64,000 nucleotides of DNA from assembly GCF_002215495.1 (NCBI RefSeq), contig NZ_CP021378.1, positions 580,417-644,416 of the forward strand. Reading direction: 5' to 3'. Both the position numbers and the translations under genes were made by a program. Source of the DNA: Porphyrobacter sp. CACIAM 03H1. Lineage in GTDB: Bacteria; Pseudomonadota; Alphaproteobacteria; Sphingomonadales; Sphingomonadaceae. The notes below the pieces were generated by a model. The model was not told where the DNA came from, searched no databases, and saw nothing but the letters and a program-made list of their open reading frames with translations. Of the stretch, positions 1-7,994 are shown piece after piece (the stretch's first letter is position 1; each line of letters opens with the position of its first letter).

Positions 1-327
1 GCCGATCCGGCGGTGGCCGCCGCGGGCATGGCGGGTCCCGGCTTCATGCTCGCTGCCACCGCCTTCGGCTTCGCCATCTCGCTGCTGCTGTGGTTCTTCA
101 TCTCGCGCCGGGCCTCGAACATCGCCAAGTGGATCCTGCTGGTGCTGACCCTGATCGGCACGCTGATGATGCCGCTGGGTCTGGCAGCGGTGCCGCTGGT
201 GCAGGCGGTCATCGCGGTGGCGATCACGGTGATGCAGATCGCCGCCCTCTGGTTCCTGTTCCGGCCCGATGCCAAGGCGTGGTTCGAGCACGGGCCGAAG
301 GGCATGGACCCGGCCGCCTTCGAATAG
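1..327 (+). CDS. Small multi-pass membrane protein (5' end outside window)
   Basis: The frame is open from the first base, so the true start probably lies upstream; the first in-window start codons are GTG at 13 and ATG at 28. About 108 residues are visible, with three to four hydrophobic segments (roughly residues 12-32, 40-60, 62-88) separated by short basic turns such as SRRAS, and an acidic C-terminus. I recognise no family. It ends 12 bases before the RNase gene on the same strand. High GC at third codon positions and the clean hydrophobic pattern support a real gene. Function unknown; integral inner-membrane location is inferred. Confidence 0.6.
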   Translation, partial: ADPAVAAAGMAGPGFMLAATAFGFAISLLLWFFISRRASNIAKWILLVLTLIGTLMMPLGLAAVPLVQAVIAVAITVMQIAALWFLFRPDAKAWFEHGPKGMDPAAFE

Positions 328-339
328 GCGCGCCGCGGC

Positions 340-1044
340 GTGAGGGCGGGGTTCGCGGGAGTGGCGGCGCTGGCCGCGCTGCTGCCCGCCCCTGCGCTCG
401 CGCAGGCCTACCAGTGCCGCGCCCCGCAGGTGGCGAGCGTGCCGCGCATCGTCCCCGACGGCCCGCGCCGGGTTCTGCCGGTGACAGGCTACACCCTCGC
501 GCTGAGCTGGTCGCCCGAGTTCTGCAAGCCGCGCAGCCGAGATCGCTCCCACACCTTCCAGTGCGCGGGCAAGCAGGGCCGCTTCGGCCTCGTCGTCCAC
601 GGACTCAGGCCCGAAGGCGCACGGGACTGGCCGCAATGGTGCGAGGCTCGCACGGCCCTCACCCCCGCCGATATCCGCGGGGCGATGTGCCTGATGCCCT
701 CCGAGCGCCTCGTCGCGCGCCAATGGGCGAAGCACGGCGCCTGCATGGTCAAGCGCCCCGCGAACTACCTCAAGGTGATCCGCATCCTGCGTTCGGGCCT
801 GCGCCTGCCCGATTACGACCGCATCAGCCGCGAGGAGGGGCTGACCGCAGGCCGCATTCGCGCCGCCTTCGCCGATGCCAATCCGGAATGGCCCGAGGCG
901 GCAATCGCAGTGATGCTCTCCCCGCGCGGCTGGCTCGAGGAGATTCGTCTTTGCTATTCCAAGACCTTCCACCCGGTGCGCTGTCCGCCCGCGAGGCGGG
1001 GTGCGAAGGACAACACGCCAGCGCAGATCTGGCGCGGTTTGTGA
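340..1044 (+). CDS. Ribonuclease T2 family protein, secreted
   Basis: This is a predicted exported ribonuclease that cleaves RNA through a 2',3'-cyclic phosphate, probably in the periplasm. The N-terminus is a signal peptide ending near AlaLeuAla-Gln22. Both T2 active-site blocks are visible: HGLRP at residues 87-91 (usually HGLWP, so Trp is replaced by Arg) and WAKHGAC at 129-135. Further cysteines at 26, 62, 75, 101 and 117 fit the disulfide-rich fold. At 234 residues it is normal for bacterial members. The start is GTG. The assignment rests on the two catalytic blocks; the Arg in the first block may alter substrate preference. Confidence 0.85.
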   Translation: MRAGFAGVAALAALLPAPALAQAYQCRAPQVASVPRIVPDGPRRVLPVTGYTLALSWSPEFCKPRSRDRSHTFQCAGKQGRFGLVVHGLRPEGARDWPQWCEARTALTPADIRGAMCLMPSERLVARQWAKHGACMVKRPANYLKVIRILRSGLRLPDYDRISREEGLTAGRIRAAFADANPEWPEAAIAVMLSPRGWLEEIRLCYSKTFHPVRCPPARRGAKDNTPAQIWRGL

Positions 1045-1075
1045 CCGTTCTTTCCCATCAGGAGTTGCAACCCTC

Positions 1076-1504
1076 ATGAATGCCACGAATTCCGTCTGGT
1101 CCCTCGCGCTGGGCATCCTGTTCCTGCTGATCGTCGTCGTCTGAGGCGGGCTCGGGTCCTGCGCAGCCTACAACTCGGTGCGCGTCTGGAACGCGGAGAC
1201 CGCCGGCGAGGCCGAACTCGCCCAGGCGCGCCAGAACCGCCAGATCGCCACCCTCGAGGCCGAGGCCAAGCTGGAAAGCGCCAAGCTGCTTGCGCGGGCC
1301 GAGGTCGAGCGCGCCAAGGGCGTGGCCGAGGCCAACCGCATCGTCGCCGACGGTCTGGGCGGGCCGGAGGGCTATCTGCGCTATCTCTATATCGAGCACC
1401 TCGCGCAGTCGCAGGGGCAGATCATATATGTCCCGACCGAGGGCGGCCTGCCGATCCTCGAGGCCGGGCGGCTGCGACCGAGGCCAGCACCCGCGCAGGA
1501 GTGA
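1076..1504 (+). pseudogene. Band-7/SPFH-tail-like membrane protein interrupted by in-frame TGA
   Basis: An AGGAG ribosome site at 1061-1065 precedes ATG 1076, which opens 22 codons forming a membrane anchor ending LLIVVV. A TGA at 1142-1144 then stops translation. The same frame continues without other damage to 1504, encoding an Ala/Glu-rich helical segment (residues like AETAGEAELAQARQNRQ and EVERAKGVAEANRI) and a conserved-looking end, GGPEGYLRYLYIEHL. This resembles the C-terminal part of SPFH/stomatin proteins but is a stand-alone short protein. The only start after the stop is GTG 1178, which would lose the anchor. A nonsense mutation or sequencing error is most likely; readthrough is possible but unproven. 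Confidence 0.6.
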
Positions 1505-1560
1505 GCAGGTTGTTGTAATAACCGCTACATTCCATATCTTTGCGGGACCCACCAACCTGC
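1505..1560. promoter_or_regulatory. Inverted repeat upstream of VOC gene
   Basis: Arms GCAGGTTG (1505-1512) and CAACCTGC (1553-1560) are perfect 8-base inverted copies separated by 40 A/T-richer bases, just before the ribosome site of the next gene. They could be an operator or a weak transcript structure; no specific regulator is implied. Confidence 0.25.
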
Positions 1561-1576
1561 CCCGAAGGAGCGGCGC

Positions 1577-1963
1577 ATGAGCTACGCGCTCGATCACCTC
1601 ACCATCCTGTCGCGCGATCCGGACCAGGCCGCCGCCTTCTACGGCTTCCTGCTGCCGCGCATAGGTTTCGTGCAGAAGAAGCGCGGCATCTGGGCAAACG
1701 CGGCCGGGCTGCACATCCAGTTCGGCAAGGCGAAGGAGGGGACGGGGGACTATGGCCGCTATGCCCCCGGCCTCAACCATTTCGGCTTTTCCGCCCCGAG
1801 CGCGGCGGCGGTCAAGGCGCTCGCGGCCGAGCTGGAGGCGGCAGGCATTGAGGCGCGGCTCCAGCATTTCGAGCCGGGCATCACTGCCCTGTTCGTGCCC
1901 GATCCGGACGGCCTGAGGGTGGAAATCAGCTACTACCCTCGCGGAGTGCCGCCGGTGGACTGA
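1577..1963 (+). CDS. VOC family (glyoxalase/bleomycin-resistance fold) protein
   Basis: A single-domain VOC protein of 128 residues with two beta-alpha-beta-beta-beta halves. His7 in the opening strand (YALDHLTI) and the Glu of LRVEISYY near the C-terminus are at the usual metal-ligand positions. A GAAGGAG ribosome site lies just upstream of ATG 1577. Such proteins include glyoxalases, dioxygenases and resistance proteins, and the substrate cannot be told from sequence. It stands alone, facing tadA convergently across 10 bases. Confidence 0.8.
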   Translation: MSYALDHLTILSRDPDQAAAFYGFLLPRIGFVQKKRGIWANAAGLHIQFGKAKEGTGDYGRYAPGLNHFGFSAPSAAAVKALAAELEAAGIEARLQHFEPGITALFVPDPDGLRVEISYYPRGVPPVD

Positions 1964-1973
1964 CGCTGGGGGC

Positions 1974-2429
1974 CTAACGCCGCTCCCTGAAGAACGCCCT
2001 GAGCAAATCGGCCGCCTCCTCCTCGCCGATCCCGGTATAGACCTCGGGGCGGTGGAGGCATTGCGGGTGGTCGAACACCCGCGCGCCCTGCTCGATCGCG
2101 CCGCCCTTGGGGTCGCTCGCGGCGTAATAGAGCCGCGCGATCCGCGCATGGGCAATGGCGCCCGCGCACATCGCGCAAGGCTCCAGCGTGACCCACAGCT
2201 CGCAGCCCGTCAGGCGTTCATCGCCGAGCACCTCGGCGGCGCGGCGGATCGCGAGGATCTCGGCATGGGCGGTGGGATCGTGGGAGCCGCGCGGTGCGTT
2301 ATGCGCCTCGGCGATCACTTCGCCGTCCTTCACGACCACCGCGCCGATCGGCACCTCGCCGGCCGCGGCGGCGGCGCGCGCGGCGGCGAGGGCGCGGGGC
2401 ATGAAGCTGCGGAATGTCCGCCCGCTCAT
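1974..2429 (-). CDS. tadA: tRNA-specific adenosine-34 deaminase
   Basis: TadA converts A34 to inosine in the anticodon of tRNA-Arg(ACG), letting one tRNA read several codons; it acts in the cytoplasm as a zinc-dependent homodimer. The cytidine-deaminase signature is complete: His55-Ala-Glu57 supplies a zinc ligand and the proton shuttle, and PCAMC at 84-88 supplies Cys85 and Cys88. Length, 151 residues, is normal. The gene may share a transcript with the small lipoprotein gene upstream, 24 bases away. No anomaly was seen. Confidence 0.93.
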   Translation of the reverse strand: MSGRTFRSFMPRALAAARAAAAAGEVPIGAVVVKDGEVIAEAHNAPRGSHDPTAHAEILAIRRAAEVLGDERLTGCELWVTLEPCAMCAGAIAHARIARLYYAASDPKGGAIEQGARVFDHPQCLHRPEVYTGIGEEEAADLLRAFFRERR

Positions 2430-2453
2430 GCCCCGCGCCCGTGGCCGGCAGGA

Positions 2454-2699
2454 TTACTCCTCGTTGCCGGTTGCCGGCGTGCCTTCGGCATCGGGCATGG
2501 TGATATCGACATCCGGAACCTCGACCGTCTTTTCCTCGGTGCCGACATCGACGTCGGCGGTCTCGACGTCGTATTCCGGCATCTGGCCACCCGTCACCTC
2601 GACTTCGGGCATCTCGCCTTCCTGCGTCTGGTCGACATCGCACGCGGCAAGGCCGATTGCCAAGGGGGCGATGAGGCTGGTGATGATGATGCGCTTCAT
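2454..2699 (-). CDS. Small acidic lipoprotein, unknown function
   Basis: This 81-residue protein has a lipoprotein signal: a basic start, a hydrophobic stretch, and the lipobox LAAC with Cys20 as the predicted lipidated residue. The mature part is strongly acidic, with loosely repeated Val-Asp/Glu units (PEVEV, PEYDV, VPDVDI), and probably disordered. It has no recognisable domain. It lies upstream of tadA on the same strand. Membrane anchoring is inferred from the lipobox; a role cannot be assigned. Confidence 0.75.
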   Translation of the reverse strand: MKRIIITSLIAPLAIGLAACDVDQTQEGEMPEVEVTGGQMPEYDVETADVDVGTEEKTVEVPDVDITMPDAEGTPATGNEE

Positions 2700-2848
2700 G
2701 ATTGTGGTTCTCCTTGAGGCCTGACAATGCGGGCATCGCCCCCGTCAGGTCGGCCGCGAATGCAGAAGACGGTGCGATTGCAGGCCATCACATGGGTTAG
2801 GCTTGGCACCCCGGCAGCCGCCCGGCTGGCCGGGGGAGCGCATCCTGC

Positions 2849-2877
2849 TTGACGATTCGGGTCTGCCCCGTTATGCG
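2849..2877 (+). promoter_or_regulatory. Sigma-70-type promoter for rpmB
   Basis: TTGACG at 2849-2854 and TATGCG at 2872-2877 are separated by 17 bases, close to the housekeeping promoter consensus, and lie 46 bases before the rpmB start codon. Confidence 0.55.
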
Positions 2878-2923
2878 CGCCGCTTTCCCGGCTAGAACCG
2901 ACTTTTACGAGAAGAGACACACC

Positions 2924-3211
2924 ATGTCGCGCATCTGCGAACTGACCGGCAAGGGCCGCCAGGTCGGCCACAACGTGAGCCACGCCAACAACAAGACCAA
3001 GCGCGTCTTCCTGCCCAACCTGCAGAACGTGACGCTGATGAGCGAAAAGCTCGAGCGCAGCTTCAAGTTCCGCGTTTCGACCCACGGCCTGCGCTCGGTC
3101 GAGCACAATGGCGGGCTCGACAACTGGCTGCTCAAGACCAGCGACGAAAAGCTCTCGGCCAACGCGCTGAAGGTGAAGCGCGAACTGATCAAGGCCCAGG
3201 CCGCGGCCTGA
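2924..3211 (+). CDS. rpmB: 50S ribosomal protein L28
   Basis: L28 is a structural protein of the large ribosomal subunit. The start [11 protein letters not shown], followed by [12 protein letters not shown], is the typical L28 opening. At 95 residues it has the long alphaproteobacterial form, which lacks zinc-binding cysteine pairs. ATG 2924 is preferred over the in-frame upstream start at 2849 because the upstream residues do not belong to L28 and because a promoter overlaps that region. The gene is monocistronic: promoter at 2849 and terminator at 3251. Confidence 0.97.
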   Translation: MSRICELTGKGRQVGHNVSHANNKTKRVFLPNLQNVTLMSEKLERSFKFRVSTHGLRSVEHNGGLDNWLLKTSDEKLSANALKVKRELIKAQAAA

Positions 3212-3250
3212 TTTTCCGCCCGCCCGTCCAGGGTGAAGGCGAATCGATCA

Positions 3251-3276
3251 AGCGTCCGGACCTCCGGGCGCTTTTT
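3251..3276 (+). terminator. Rho-independent terminator of rpmB
   Basis: Arms 3251-3260 and 3263-3272 pair over ten bases with one G-U wobble and are followed by a run of five T (3272-3276). It lies between convergent rpmB and the phytase-like gene. Confidence 0.75.
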
Positions 3277-3278
3277 CG

Positions 3279-4310
3279 TTATGGCGCGATCGAACCGTCC
3301 CAGGCGAAGCGCACCAGCAGCGTGCGCTGGAAGATCGAGAAATTGTCGTCCGAGATCAGCCAGACGCTACCCTTGCGCGGGTCGGCGACCGAGGGAACAT
3401 AGGCGATCCCCTCGAAATTCTCCGCAAGGATGCCGTCTTGCATCTGCGCGACGAGGCGCGCCTCCCACGCGGCGCCCGCGCGGATCCTGCGCGGATCGGC
3501 AATCGCGATCGCGGCGCTGAACCTCGCCGGGATCCTGTAATCGACCTGCCTCAAGAGGATCAGCACCCGCCCATCGGGCAGCTGGGTGGCGTCGACCGGA
3601 TTGAAGTTGGCCGGGCCAAGGAAGCGGAAGGCCAGCGGCGGCGTTCCGCTCTCGCCCGGATCGCCCGGATACAGCAGCGCATCGTGCAACCGGCGGTCGC
3701 CGCCGATGTTGCCCTCGGCAATCATCAGAAAGCGCCCGTCGGCGAGCCGCTCCATCGTCTCGGGCCCGCTGTTGGCGCTCCAATCCGCGATGTCCGGCGG
3801 GGCATGGACGCTGCGTCCGCCCTGCCGCGGGAAGCGCATGACGAGATTGTCATGCTCGAAGGCCGCCCACAGCGTGCCGGTCACCGGGTCGCGCGCCAGT
3901 GCCTCGAGATCGACGAATTCCTTGCGACCTCGGGTGCTGATCCCGACGAAGCGGAAGCTGGCAAGGACAGGGCGGGGCGCCTCCCCAGCCAGATCGATGT
4001 CGAGCAGGAAGCCGCGGTCGCTCCCCGCGATCAGCGCCGGACCCTCTCCCGCCACGAGCGCGGAAAAGCCGCCGAAGAAGCCCTGCGGGGACGTCAGTTC
4101 CCAGACGCCGTCGGGTTGGCCCAGCTCGCCCGCCACCTTCCCTTGAGCGATCCGCGGCGTGACGGCGATCTGGGCCGGATCGCTGCGCAGCTGGCCGGGC
4201 GCACGCAGGAAGGTCCCCGGTGCGAGGGCCAGCGCCACCACCGCGATCCCGAACAGGCGCAGCGCCCGCACGTGCCCGGTGCGCCGCGCGCGGGGGGCGT
4301 CGGGGATCAT
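3279..4310 (-). CDS. Esterase-like-activity-of-phytase family protein
   Basis: A 343-residue protein with a hydrophobic N-terminal segment (about residues 17-35) acting as signal or anchor, followed by a beta-propeller-like sequence with repeated loops such as GFFGGFSALV, DLEALARD, GNIGGDRRLHDAL and ENFEGIAYVP. These match the phytase-like esterase family (PF13449 type) known from periplasmic proteins of alphaproteobacteria. Enzyme activity in this family is poorly established, so the name describes the fold only. It starts 14 bases after the end of the DUF2093 gene on the same strand, so these two and xseA may share a transcript. Confidence 0.75.
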   Translation of the reverse strand: MIPDAPRARRTGHVRALRLFGIAVVALALAPGTFLRAPGQLRSDPAQIAVTPRIAQGKVAGELGQPDGVWELTSPQGFFGGFSALVAGEGPALIAGSDRGFLLDIDLAGEAPRPVLASFRFVGISTRGRKEFVDLEALARDPVTGTLWAAFEHDNLVMRFPRQGGRSVHAPPDIADWSANSGPETMERLADGRFLMIAEGNIGGDRRLHDALLYPGDPGESGTPPLAFRFLGPANFNPVDATQLPDGRVLILLRQVDYRIPARFSAAIAIADPRRIRAGAAWEARLVAQMQDGILAENFEGIAYVPSVADPRKGSVWLISDDNFSIFQRTLLVRFAWDGSIAP

Positions 4311-4323
4311 CGATGCGCTGGGA

Positions 4324-4527
4324 TCAGGCGAGGCCGAGCAGGCGGCGCGTGGCGATCTCGGGCGAGGCGTAGGCCTCCTGCCGCTCGGCGCTCCAGTAGC
4401 GCAGTTCGGGCAGCGGGATCGCCTCGCCCGTCACCGCGCAGAGCACGTGGCTCCCCGGGCGCAGCACCCGGAAGCTGGAGGGACCGTAGTAGAGCTTGGC
4501 GACCTTGTCGGAGGGAGTCATCAGCAT
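4324..4527 (-). CDS. DUF2093 family small protein
   Basis: This 67-residue protein fits DUF2093: KLYYGPSSFRVLRPGSHVLCAVTGEAIPL is followed by LRYWSAERQEAY, the pattern conserved across alphaproteobacteria. There is no signal peptide or membrane segment. It sits 24 bases downstream of xseA, a neighbourhood often seen for this family. The function is unknown; one cysteine (CAVTG) is the only obvious reactive residue. Confidence 0.8.
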   Translation of the reverse strand: MLMTPSDKVAKLYYGPSSFRVLRPGSHVLCAVTGEAIPLPELRYWSAERQEAYASPEIATRRLLGLA

Positions 4528-4551
4528 GGGCCCCCTGATAGCACCGAGCAG

Positions 4552-5994
4552 CTAGCCGAACAAATCATCTTGGGCGGGCGGCGGCGCCGATTTCGCGGGC
4601 TTGCGGGGCGGAGGCGCAGGCGGGGGCGGGGCTGCGCCCTCGGGCACGGCGGCGAGCGTCCCGTCGCGCCATTGCAGGAGCAGGCGCGCCTCGCCTGCGG
4701 CCTCGGTGCGGGTGGTGAGCGCCCGGCCCCCGGCGCCGCGGATGATGGCATAGCCGCGCTCCAGCGGCTTTTCGGGATGGAGCTGGCTCATCACCCGGGT
4801 GAGCGCGGCGAGGCGGTGCGCGCCCTCGCGCAGGGGGCGTTCGACGAGGACGGGCGAGAGGCGCGCACGGTCGAGCCGCCGCTGCGCCTCGGCGGCGCTG
4901 CGCAAGAGCAGGCTCGGCGAAAGGCGCGCGGCGACCCCGGCGAGCCGTTCGCGCCCCTTGGCCGAACGGTCGCCGAGCGCGCGGCGCAGGCGCTCCGACA
5001 AATCGTCGAGCCGCTGGGCCTGGGGTGCGAGCAGGTTCTCGGGCCGGGGCAGCAGCCGCACACGGGCGGCGAGCCTCTCACGCCCCAGCTCGACCGGGCG
5101 ATAGACCGCGCGGCGCTGGCGCTGGGCAAGGTCGGCGAGGGTGAAGGCGAGGTCGGCGCGCACCGGCACGGCCATCTCGGCGGCAGCGGTGGGGGTGGGC
5201 GCGCGCCGGTCGGCGGCGAAATCCGCGAGCGTGGTGTCGGTCTCGTGCCCCACGGCGCTGATCACGGGGATGGTGCATTCGGCGATGGCGCGCACCACCG
5301 CTTCCTCGTTGAAGCTCCACAGGTCCTCGATCGAGCCGCCCCCGCGCGCGACGATCACCACGTCGGGTTGCGGAACCGGGCCGCCAGGCTGGAGCGCGGA
5401 GAACCCGCGCACCGCCGCTGCGACCTGCTCGGCCGCGCCCTGCCCCTGCACCAACACCGGCCAGACGAGCACGTGGCTGGGGAAGCGGTCGGCGAGGCGA
5501 TGGAGGATGTCGCGGATCACCGCCCCCGTCGGCGACGTGACGACGCCGATCACCTGCGGCAGGAAGGGCAGCGCCCGCTTGCGCTCCGCCGCGAACAGCC
5601 CCTCGGCGGCGAGCCGCGTCCGGGTCTTTTCGAGCAGCGCCAGCAGCGCGCCCTCTCCGGCCAGTTCGAGACTGTCGATCACGATCTGGTATTTCGACCG
5701 CCCGGGGTAGGTGGTGAGCTTGCCGGTGGCGATCACCTCGAGGCCATCCTCGGCGCGGAAATTGAGGCGGGCGGCGTTGCCCTTCCACATCACCCCGTCG
5801 ATCACCGCGCCCTCGTCCTTGAGGCAGCAGTAGAAGTGCCCCGAGGCGGCGCGCTTCACCCCCGAAAGTTCGCCGCGCAGCCGCACGAAGCCGAAGCGGT
5901 CCTCGACCGTGCGCTTGAGCAGCGCGGATATCTCGCTGATCGTGAGCGGCTGGGCGTTGTCCCCGGGCTTGGGATTGGCGATCAGGTCTGACAT
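4552..5994 (-). CDS. xseA: Exodeoxyribonuclease VII large subunit
   Basis: XseA, with several XseB subunits, degrades single-stranded DNA into oligonucleotides in the cytoplasm. It has the N-terminal OB-fold ([26 protein letters not shown]), then the catalytic region with [28 protein letters not shown] and [11 protein letters not shown], then a helical coiled-coil region, and a Pro-rich tail. ATG 5994 gives 480 residues; an upstream in-frame ATG at 6021 would add nine residues and enter the palindromic repeat region, so 5994 is preferred. Divergent from purD; xseB is not in the window. Confidence 0.95.
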   Translation of the reverse strand: MSDLIANPKPGDNAQPLTISEISALLKRTVEDRFGFVRLRGELSGVKRAASGHFYCCLKDEGAVIDGVMWKGNAARLNFRAEDGLEVIATGKLTTYPGRSKYQIVIDSLELAGEGALLALLEKTRTRLAAEGLFAAERKRALPFLPQVIGVVTSPTGAVIRDILHRLADRFPSHVLVWPVLVQGQGAAEQVAAAVRGFSALQPGGPVPQPDVVIVARGGGSIEDLWSFNEEAVVRAIAECTIPVISAVGHETDTTLADFAADRRAPTPTAAAEMAVPVRADLAFTLADLAQRQRRAVYRPVELGRERLAARVRLLPRPENLLAPQAQRLDDLSERLRRALGDRSAKGRERLAGVAARLSPSLLLRSAAEAQRRLDRARLSPVLVERPLREGAHRLAALTRVMSQLHPEKPLERGYAIIRGAGGRALTTRTEAAGEARLLLQWRDGTLAAVPEGAAPPPPAPPPRKPAKSAPPPAQDDLFG

Positions 5995-6025
5995 TGGTGC
6001 ACGACGCTTAGCTGTGTCCAAAGAA

Positions 6026-6108
6026 GGACGGCCCTTCGACAGGCTCGGGGCGAACGGATATGGGCCGACTCAATACCCGTTCGCGCCGAGCTTGTCGAAG
6101 CGCTGTCC
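6026..6108. repeat. Large imperfect palindrome between xseA and purD
   Basis: Two 32-base arms (6026-6057 and 6077-6108) are inverted copies with four mismatches. Their core, CTTCGACA...GCTC..GCGAACGG, reappears at 17247-17342 in the opposite arm order. This is a dispersed sphingomonad-type repeat. It sits within the divergent promoter region and could act as a transcript structure. Confidence 0.8.
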
Positions 6109-6132
6109 TGTCTTTTGCGCGAGGTTTCGCAG

Positions 6133-7416
6133 ATGAACATCCTTCTCCTCGGTTCCGGAGGTCGCGAGCACGCGCTGGCCTGGCAATTGCGCCAATCGCC
6201 GAGCCTGCGCGGCACCCTCTATGCCGCGCCCGGAAATCCCGGCATCGCCGAGGAGGCCGAGGTAGTGGCGCTGGAGGTGACCGATCATGCCGCGGTGATC
6301 GCCTTCTGCGGCGACAAGGCCATCGACCTCGTCGTGATCGGCCCCGAGGCGCCGCTGGTCGACGGGCTTTCCGACAGCCTGCGCGCCGCCGGCGTGCCGG
6401 TGTTCGGCCCCTCCAAGGCCGCCGCGCAGCTCGAGGGCTCCAAGGGCTTCACCAAGGACCTGTGCGCCCGCGCAGGCATTCCCACCGCCGGTTACGTGCG
6501 CACCGCATCGCTCGAGGAAGCGCGCGTCGCCCTCGCCAAGTTCCAAGCGCCCTATGTGCTCAAGGCCGATGGCTTGGCGGCGGGCAAGGGGGTGGTGATC
6601 GCCGCGAGCCTCGCCGAGGCCGAGGAGACGCTCGCCGACATGTTCGGCGGCGGCTTCGGCGGCGCGGGCGCGCAAGTGGTGATCGAGGAATTTATGGAGG
6701 GCGAGGAGGCGAGCTTCTTCGCCCTCACCGACGGCACCACCATCGTCCCCTTCGGCAGCGCGCAGGATCACAAGCGCGTCGGCGACGGCGACACCGGACC
6801 CAACACTGGCGGGATGGGCGCCTATTCCCCCGCCCCGGTGCTTACGCCCGAATTGCAGGCCCGCGTCATGGCCGAGATCGTCGAGCCGACCGTGCGCACC
6901 ATGCGCGAGGAGGGGAATCCCTATCAAGGCGTGCTCTATGCGGGCCTCATGCTCACCGCAGAGGGGCCGAAGCTGATCGAATACAACGCCCGCTTCGGCG
7001 ATCCCGAATGCCAGGTGCTGATGATGCGGTTGGAGAGCGATCTTGCCGCGATCATGCTCGCCTGTGCGCAAGGCAGCCTCGAAGGGACCCGCGTCGCCTT
7101 CCACGACGAGACCGCGCTCACGGTGGTGATGGCGGCGAGGGGCTATCCCGGCACGCCCGAGATGGGCGGCGCGATCGACCTCGGTGCGGCGGAAGCCGAG
7201 GGCGCCAAGGTCTTCCATGCCGGAACCGCGCTGAAGGAGGGCGCGCTGGTCGCGAACGGCGGGCGGGTGCTCAACGTGACGGCGACCGGCGCAAGCGTGA
7301 CGGAGGCGCAGGCCAAGGCCTATGCCGCCGTCGATGCGATCACCTTCCCCACCGGCTTCTGCCGCCGCGATATCGGCCAAAAGGAAGTGGCCCGCGAGGC
7401 CGCCCGCAACGCCTAG
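6133..7416 (+). CDS. purD: Phosphoribosylamine-glycine ligase
   Basis: PurD joins glycine to 5-phosphoribosylamine using ATP, giving GAR, the second step of purine synthesis. The start [17 protein letters not shown] is the family hallmark and selects ATG 6133 over an in-frame TTG at 6115. The ATP-grasp core follows, with [22 protein letters not shown], the [16 protein letters not shown] block and [12 protein letters not shown]. The length of 427 residues is standard. The stop codon shares the tetranucleotide CTAG (7413-7416) with the convergent gene. Confidence 0.97.
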   Translation: MNILLLGSGGREHALAWQLRQSPSLRGTLYAAPGNPGIAEEAEVVALEVTDHAAVIAFCGDKAIDLVVIGPEAPLVDGLSDSLRAAGVPVFGPSKAAAQLEGSKGFTKDLCARAGIPTAGYVRTASLEEARVALAKFQAPYVLKADGLAAGKGVVIAASLAEAEETLADMFGGGFGGAGAQVVIEEFMEGEEASFFALTDGTTIVPFGSAQDHKRVGDGDTGPNTGGMGAYSPAPVLTPELQARVMAEIVEPTVRTMREEGNPYQGVLYAGLMLTAEGPKLIEYNARFGDPECQVLMMRLESDLAAIMLACAQGSLEGTRVAFHDETALTVVMAARGYPGTPEMGGAIDLGAAEAEGAKVFHAGTALKEGALVANGGRVLNVTATGASVTEAQAKAYAAVDAITFPTGFCRRDIGQKEVAREAARNA

Positions 7417-7916
7417 CGCCCCGCGCGTTCCTCGATCGGGTCGCGGGGCGTGCGGTCCGCATAGTCGAACACCGCAGGCTTGCGCCGCAGTGGTGAGACG
7501 CGCACGCCCTCGGCTTCGAGCAGCGCCTGCTGGGCCTCGGTGCCGCCGGGGTATTTGGGGTTGAGGAACCCGCCCTTCTTCAGCACCCGCCACCACGGGG
7601 TCAGCTCCTCCTCGGGCAGGAAAGGGCGCTGTTCCTCTGCGGCGCGGGCGGCCATGTTCAGGAAGATCGCGGTCGAGACCGGACAGGCGACCGCCACCTT
7701 GTGCCGCCGTGCGAGGGCGGCGCGCAGGTCGTCGAGCGTCACGATTTCCCCCTCCGCAAGGGTGCGCACCAGCGCATTCACCTCGGCCGGGCTGGAGACG
7801 ACCATCGCCCCGCCGCCCGCCTCGCGGTAGCCGGGTGCACCGGGCGGGATCATGTGGACGATATGCGGCTCTCGGCCGCTGTTGAGGTGGTCGAGGGCAG
7901 TCTTGCGCTTGGCCAT
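7413..7916 (-). CDS. MGMT/alkyltransferase-like DNA-binding fold protein
   Basis: This 167-residue protein resembles the DNA-binding domain of O6-alkylguanine alkyltransferases: a helical segment [17 protein letters not shown] followed by [20 protein letters not shown] and [10 protein letters not shown], the wing-like layout of MGMT and ATL proteins. The canonical PCHR active site is absent; the only nearby cysteine is Cys78 in ACPVS. A catalytic alkyltransferase is therefore unlikely and a lesion-sensing or other role is possible. Its stop overlaps that of purD by the shared CTAG. Confidence 0.6.
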   Translation of the reverse strand: MAKRKTALDHLNSGREPHIVHMIPPGAPGYREAGGGAMVVSSPAEVNALVRTLAEGEIVTLDDLRAALARRHKVAVACPVSTAIFLNMAARAAEEQRPFLPEEELTPWWRVLKKGGFLNPKYPGGTEAQQALLEAEGVRVSPLRRKPAVFDYADRTPRDPIEERAGR

Positions 7917-7994
7917 CGGGCACTCCTTCTCCTGATTCGCCCGCGGTTTATCGTGCGCGGGCGGGCGGGAGAATAAGAGCGGTTTGTTCCCGCT

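Noticed and set aside
1142..1144. TGA as a selenocysteine codon
   Set aside because: Only a weak stem follows, no selenoprotein family is recognised and no sel genes are in the window; a nonsense change is simpler.
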